Below, one piece after another: positions 59,901 through 64,000 of a stretch of 64,000 nucleotides of DNA. The first letter of the stretch is position 1. Every line of letters starts with the position of its first letter. Below the pieces are notes generated by a model. The model was not told where the DNA came from, searched no databases, and worked only from the letters and a program-made list of their open reading frames with translations. Made by a program: the position numbers and the translations under genes. The DNA comes from Costus lasius (taxonomy: Eukaryota; Streptophyta; Magnoliopsida; Zingiberales; Costaceae), in NCBI GenBank assembly GCA_027563935.2, contig CM050450.1, positions 9,965,957 to 10,029,956 on the forward strand, written 5' to 3'.

Positions 59901-62793
59901 TGTTGTTTATTGTACTTCTATACATATTGAAATTTCTTAAACTTATTTTGGTTTTAGTAATAAATTGGAATTGCATGATGGTAATTGCAGATGTTGAATT
60001 AGTAGTTCATGCAGCTGGACCTTTTCAACAAGCAGAGAAGTGTACTGTACTGGAAGCTGCAATATCTACAAAGGTAAGCATATCATTAAAATTTCTTTTC
60101 TCTATGTAGTGTATTGCTTGTATTTTTTCACCTGCTAATATTTTTTCATTTCAATATAAAACTTTTGTCAAACTGAACCTCAAACTAAAGTGCTTTCTTT
60201 GTTGCAGACAGCATATATGGACGTATGCGATGATACAAACTATGCACAAAGAGCAAAATCTTTTCACTCAAAAGCTATAGCTTCCGGTATTCCAGCTTTA
60301 ACAACTGCAGGAATTTACCCAGGAGTGAGCAATGGTCTTACCAAGTATTCCCTAAAATTTTCTTCCATGTGATATATGTATCTACAGTCTACACACTACA
60401 ATGCCTTGATGTTTTTAGGGTTGTTCTGATCCATATTCGTAGTTTGTCTAATGTATGCAATTTAACTCCTACATTTGCATGTGGTTTCGAATGCAACATC
60501 TTTACACTTGAACGCTTGTTTTAGAGTGGTTGCATATTCTTTTTCCTTTGTTAACTGCTGCCCCTAGAACAATAAAAATCGCTACATCAATAATTTTATT
60601 AGATTAGCATCCCATATCATACTCCACATTGATATTATAAGATAGAGATGATGCCGTTGTAGCAAATGGATAATCATGTTAAAAATGTATTTTTATAAGA
60701 ATTTTAACGAATAAATTCTATTTCATCATCCTTTTGGTTTTGTAAAACTACCTCGTAGACTGATGTTATCAATCTAATTTTTTGTACAATAAACTCGTAT
60801 GTTATAGAATGTAGTTTTTTTCGTATATTTTTTTACAAACTTGAAAAATAGCATAAATCCACTAACAACCCTATATTTTAGTATATATTTAGTAACTAAC
60901 CCGTATGAAATTGATATAAATGGTTCAGAATTCAGATATAATAATCTCATCTCTTTAGTCGTTGCAGGAAACTTCTTTTTTGTAGTTCACGAGAAAATAA
61001 GTCTTTGACCAGATCCTGCTACATGTACCGACTACCGAATACCTCATATTCTCCACTTCCTCAGGGATTAATCATTTTTAACTTTGATTCCTGTAAGGAT
61101 TAATTATCGTTTAATGCTGGTTTATTTTGGACAGTTATGGCTGCTGAGTTAGTTCGGTCTGCTAAATCTGGAAATGCTGGGGATCCAGAACGGCTGAGGT
61201 TAGTACTTGACTTTAACCTCAAGCTGAAAAGGTGTTACAAATGCCATAGCCAGTTCAAGTACATTGTTAGAAATGGAAGTCTTGTTGGATTTGAAGGGAA
61301 TGTTTCCTGTGAATAGTATGTATCCGAAATCTTTTTTTTTTTGTTTCTGCACGTTCATAGCCAAAGTTTTGCCTGTATGATTTTGCATACACAGACTGAG
61401 TAGTTCTTTACTTCTATCATCCAGTTGCATCTTTATCTTTAGTACAACATGACTACCAATTACACACATGAAGAATACATTCAAAAAAATTAAGATTACA
61501 AGTAACGTTATAAGCCTAGGATACAAAGAGTTACCTTCACTTATGCTTGTGCTGCCCAATTTTTTGTGGTTTCTTAATTTACTCTCTCATTTATTGACTA
61601 AATGTGTAAATTGAAGCTTTTCCAGTATGTGAAAATGTTTTTTCCTTCAGCAAAGTACATCTTCTTTTAGTTAAGAAAGAGACTGCTAATGAGAGAAGAT
61701 AGATCGAAGAACAGGGATGTAAGAGATGAGAAGAGAAGAGAGAGGATCTAGAGAGCATGTTTTGGACAATTTTATTTGCATAAGTAGATCTATCCTAAAA
61801 AACGTTCCCCAGTTGGCTCTGAAATCACGTTTGATTTAGTTTAATCACCTCAATTTAAATATAGCTCAATGCTCTAAACTAGAATTAGTCGAGCTAATTC
61901 GCAGGTGGTCTGTTAGTGGCGTATATTGCCATCAAGTTAGTAGCATAGCTTGAAGAGGACGAAGGATCTACGCTGCCAAAGGATTTTAATCAAACATGCG
62001 CTAAGTGGCTGCCTTTAACCACCTATAGGCTCACAGGACTATTGGAAGTAAAGGCCACTCTCCTACAGTCTTTTACTATGATTTGAGACCGAGTATTGTA
62101 CTCAAAACTGGGGATCCTCTGATTACTCCGACGAAAGATGGCCAACCATAGTAGTGTAAGGTGAAAACTAGTTTGCTAACTTCCTGCACTGATCTGGCCT
62201 ACTTGGGTTAGTTCTGCACCCTAACAGAACTATCAGGTTTAAGTACTAACAAAGGACCCACTATATTCATTTGATTCATTCTGTTGTACATGAGCGATCT
62301 TTTTATCTTATTCAGAGACAATAGTCTGAAAGATTTTAATTTTTTTGATAACCTAGTGCTATGTTGGTCCAATAAGTTCTCACCTTAAACTTATTATTTA
62401 CCAATTGATTGAGGTTTGTACTTGATCACAACATTTTAGGGAGTTTACGCTTATTTCTTGTGGCTGTAAATTGCAATAAACTAGCCCTTGCACTAATATT
62501 TGTCTTCAGATTCTTCTACTACACAGCAGGTTCAGGTGGCGTGGGTCCCACAATTTTGGCGACAAGCTTTTTGCTGCTCGGAGAAGAAGTTATTGCTTAT
62601 AATAAAGGTTCATATCTCAAGACTTAACATCCCACGAACATATTCTTCAGGTTTGTAATTCTTCAGGTTTGTAATGATATTAACGACAAATTTTACTTGT
62701 TAAATCAGGTGAAAAGATCAAAATGAAACCATATAGCGGAGCGCTCAACATTGACTTCGGAAAAGGGGTTGGAAAAAGGGATGTTTACTTACT
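52110..62793 (+). CDS. Saccharopine-dehydrogenase-like protein, N-terminal part (gene continues past window)
   Basis: Seven exons are visible: 52110-52303, 54155-54252, 59991-60073, 60208-60334, 61135-61198, 62510-62607 and 62709-62793. They give about 249 codons, ending inside a codon at a GTAAGT donor; the rest lies beyond 64000. The N-terminus is plausibly a plastid transit peptide. The Rossmann NAD(P)-binding motif is RRVLILGGTGRVGGS (residues 30-44), followed by DVELVVHAAGPF, the YMDVCDD segment and GIPALTTAGIYPGVSN, then FFYYTAGSGGVGPTI. This matches the plant one-domain saccharopine-dehydrogenase family (At1g50450-like), not the bifunctional lysine-degrading LKR/SDH. The substrate is unknown. 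Intron 4 uses a weak donor (G then GTCTTA). Introns 1 and 2 are swollen by repeats. Confidence 0.9.
53532..53875. repeat. LTR-like dispersed repeat in intron 1
   Basis: Starts TGTTACAACCCACC and ends AACACA, flanked by ATATA and ATATT (4 of 5 bases match). It shares phrases such as GTGGCTCCACCAT with the repeat at 24594-25090. It may be a short solo LTR of the same family; the imperfect duplication keeps confidence modest. Confidence 0.4.
56939..56978. repeat. (AT)n microsatellite
   Basis: About 20 uninterrupted AT units within intron 2; probably polymorphic in length. Confidence 0.9.
57481..59503 (-). mobile_element. Solo LTR, Ty3/gypsy type, inserted in intron 2
   Basis: The element runs 57486-59498 (2013 bp), starts TGTCACGCCCC and ends GGACATCACA, with perfect ATTGG duplications at 57481-57485 and 59499-59503. 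Its transcriptional sense is the minus strand, since the GGGGCGTGACA end lies at 57486. Its block at about 58125-58240, read on the minus strand, matches 14407-14497 of the first solo LTR, so both belong to one lineage. No internal domain remains. Confidence 0.85.
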
Positions 62794-63569
62794 GTAAGTT
62801 ATTTGTTCTGATCCTGAACGCACTGGATGAAGATCGCTTCTAACCTTACTTCCCAGTAGCTAGTGCAGATCGCATACCAATTCTTCCACGTTGCACATTC
62901 AAATCAAACTTCCTTTCAGCGTCCTAAAGATTCATGTTATGTGCCAGTGTAGATGACAATCACAAGAAACTATTGTCACTCCCTGACATACCCCGATTTG
63001 GCTAAATATACTATTAGAACAATTCCAAAATACCAATACATAAGGTCATTTAAACATAAATTTCACCAGTTCTTCAACAAAATTTATCAATAAAAAAAAA
63101 GAAGCATGTGCAGTTTAAAAGTACAAGCAATCACTAATAATAACTTTTAAGAAGGAAAACAGTTTTAGGTACACAACCAATCACGATCAGATATTAAATG
63201 AAGAAATGGCCTAAGCTGGAAGCTGGGTACCCTAATCACCGTTAGATCAACATCCTAATGGACACAAATCTCGGAGCAAAGTTCCCTCGTTACCGGCGCT
63301 AGCGTAACACAGGTTAGTATTTTTACTATTGCTTTTTTGTTTCTCAGTAAAACCCTGTGTCTCTAAAACTATTTTTGGACTCGTGACTAAGCCCGCTGTA
63401 ACTTCTCTAGCAATTCGTGTCTTCGATGCTCTCTGGTGTTTTCGTTTTCGGCGCCTCCTGCGAAACTCTTTAAACTTCTACATTGTTGTGTAACTGAGTG
63501 TCGTCTCCGGTGAGTCTGCTATACTACTTTCGTCTCTGGCTAACTCCCAAGCAACAGGTAAAGATTTTT
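62794..63569. other. Intron 7 sequence before the minisatellite
   Basis: No exon recognised. A TGTCACTCCCTGACATACCC start at 62974 resembles the 3' terminus of a minus-oriented gypsy LTR, but no second end or target duplication was found within the window. Confidence 0.3.
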
Positions 63570-64000
63570 CGTTGATACACAGATATTTATCATTGATGTA
63601 CATAGACCTTTAACGTTGATATATAGTGTACATTTTCGTTGATAGACCTTACAAATTAACGTTGGTACACATAGACATTTATCGTTGATATATAGTGTAA
63701 ATTTTCGTTCATGGACCTTGATATATAGTTTACTGTTTCGTTGATAGACCTTACAAATTAATGTTGATAAACATAAACATTTATCGTTGATATATAGTTT
63801 AAATTTTCATTGATCGACCTTGATATATAGTTTACTGTTTCGTTGATAGACCTTACAAATAAACGTTGATATACATAGATATTTATCGTTAATTTATAGT
63901 TTAAATTTTCGTTGATGGACCTTGATATATAGTTTACTGTTTCGTTGATAGAACTTACAAATTAATGTTGATACACATAGATATTTAACGTTGATATATA
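63570..64000 (+). repeat. 102-bp minisatellite array (continues past window)
   Basis: Units at 63637-63738, 63739-63840, 63841-63942 and 63943 onward repeat with an exact 102-bp spacing. Each unit is built of four sub-blocks of about 23, 23, 23 and 33 bases, each beginning with CGTTGATA or a close variant. A more diverged partial unit precedes from 63570. The array is non-coding and lies in intron 7 of the saccharopine-dehydrogenase-like gene unless that gene ends differently. Confidence 0.9.

Larger units (their letters stand above)
54253..59990 (+). other. Large intron 2 of the saccharopine-dehydrogenase-like gene
   Basis: A 5.7-kb intron. It contains an (AT)n run, a solo LTR (57486-59498) and AT-rich DNA at 54300-57400 with no recognisable gene. 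ORFs inside it (for example 56395-56661 and 58363-58719) are not supported. Confidence 0.7.

Noticed and set aside
1..64000. CRISPR arrays, bacterial operons, IS elements
   Set aside because: None seen; the sequence is clearly plant nuclear DNA.

Overview
The window is plant nuclear DNA, most likely from a monocot. The genes have many GT-AG introns, the intergenic DNA is AT-rich and full of retroelement remnants, and several genes have the very GC-rich 5' coding regions typical of commelinid monocots (the OCT-type transporter, the single-exon SGNH gene, PIP5K exon 1, GT61). I cannot name the species. Exon structures below were rebuilt by hand from splice sites and reading-frame continuity; every complete multi-exon model closes in frame.

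Layout: (1) 1081-2645 (-) organic cation/carnitine transporter of the OCT4 type, head-to-head with (2) 5047-9411 (+) a CRLK1-type receptor-like kinase whose leader carries two short upstream ORFs. (3) 11074-11810 (-) a DUF1218 (DESIGUAL/VCC-like) four-pass membrane protein. (4) 12464-14917, a solo Ty3/gypsy-type LTR with a perfect 5-bp target duplication, then (5) 16190-17240, antisense remnants of an L1-type LINE. (6) 18400-20076 (-) a single-exon type II membrane protein with an NXPE/PC-esterase-like SGNH domain. (7) 22280-28397 (-) a secreted malectin-like plus LRR protein in which each LRR is one exon. (8) 28.4-33.2 kb, gene-free DNA with MITE-like, foldback and GC-rich repeat segments. 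(9) 33250-36947 (-) a GT61 glycosyltransferase. (10) 38238-46304 (-) a predicted plastid UPF0114 membrane protein. (11) 47702-51042 (-) a MORN-repeat PIP5K, head-to-head with (12) 52110 onward (+) a saccharopine-dehydrogenase-like protein that runs off the window. The introns of gene 12 hold a second solo LTR (opposite orientation, related to the first) and a 102-bp minisatellite.

The genes do not form a functional cluster. They are a normal euchromatic mix: membrane transport, Ca2+/calmodulin signalling, cell-wall glycan synthesis or modification (GT61, possibly the SGNH protein), phosphoinositide signalling and plastid functions. I see no strong sign of a wholly new system. The most unusual items are the paired antisense tRNA-like modules inside the first LTR, the uORF/start overlap of the kinase, the little-studied plant SGNH protein, the one-exon-per-LRR architecture and the 102-bp array.
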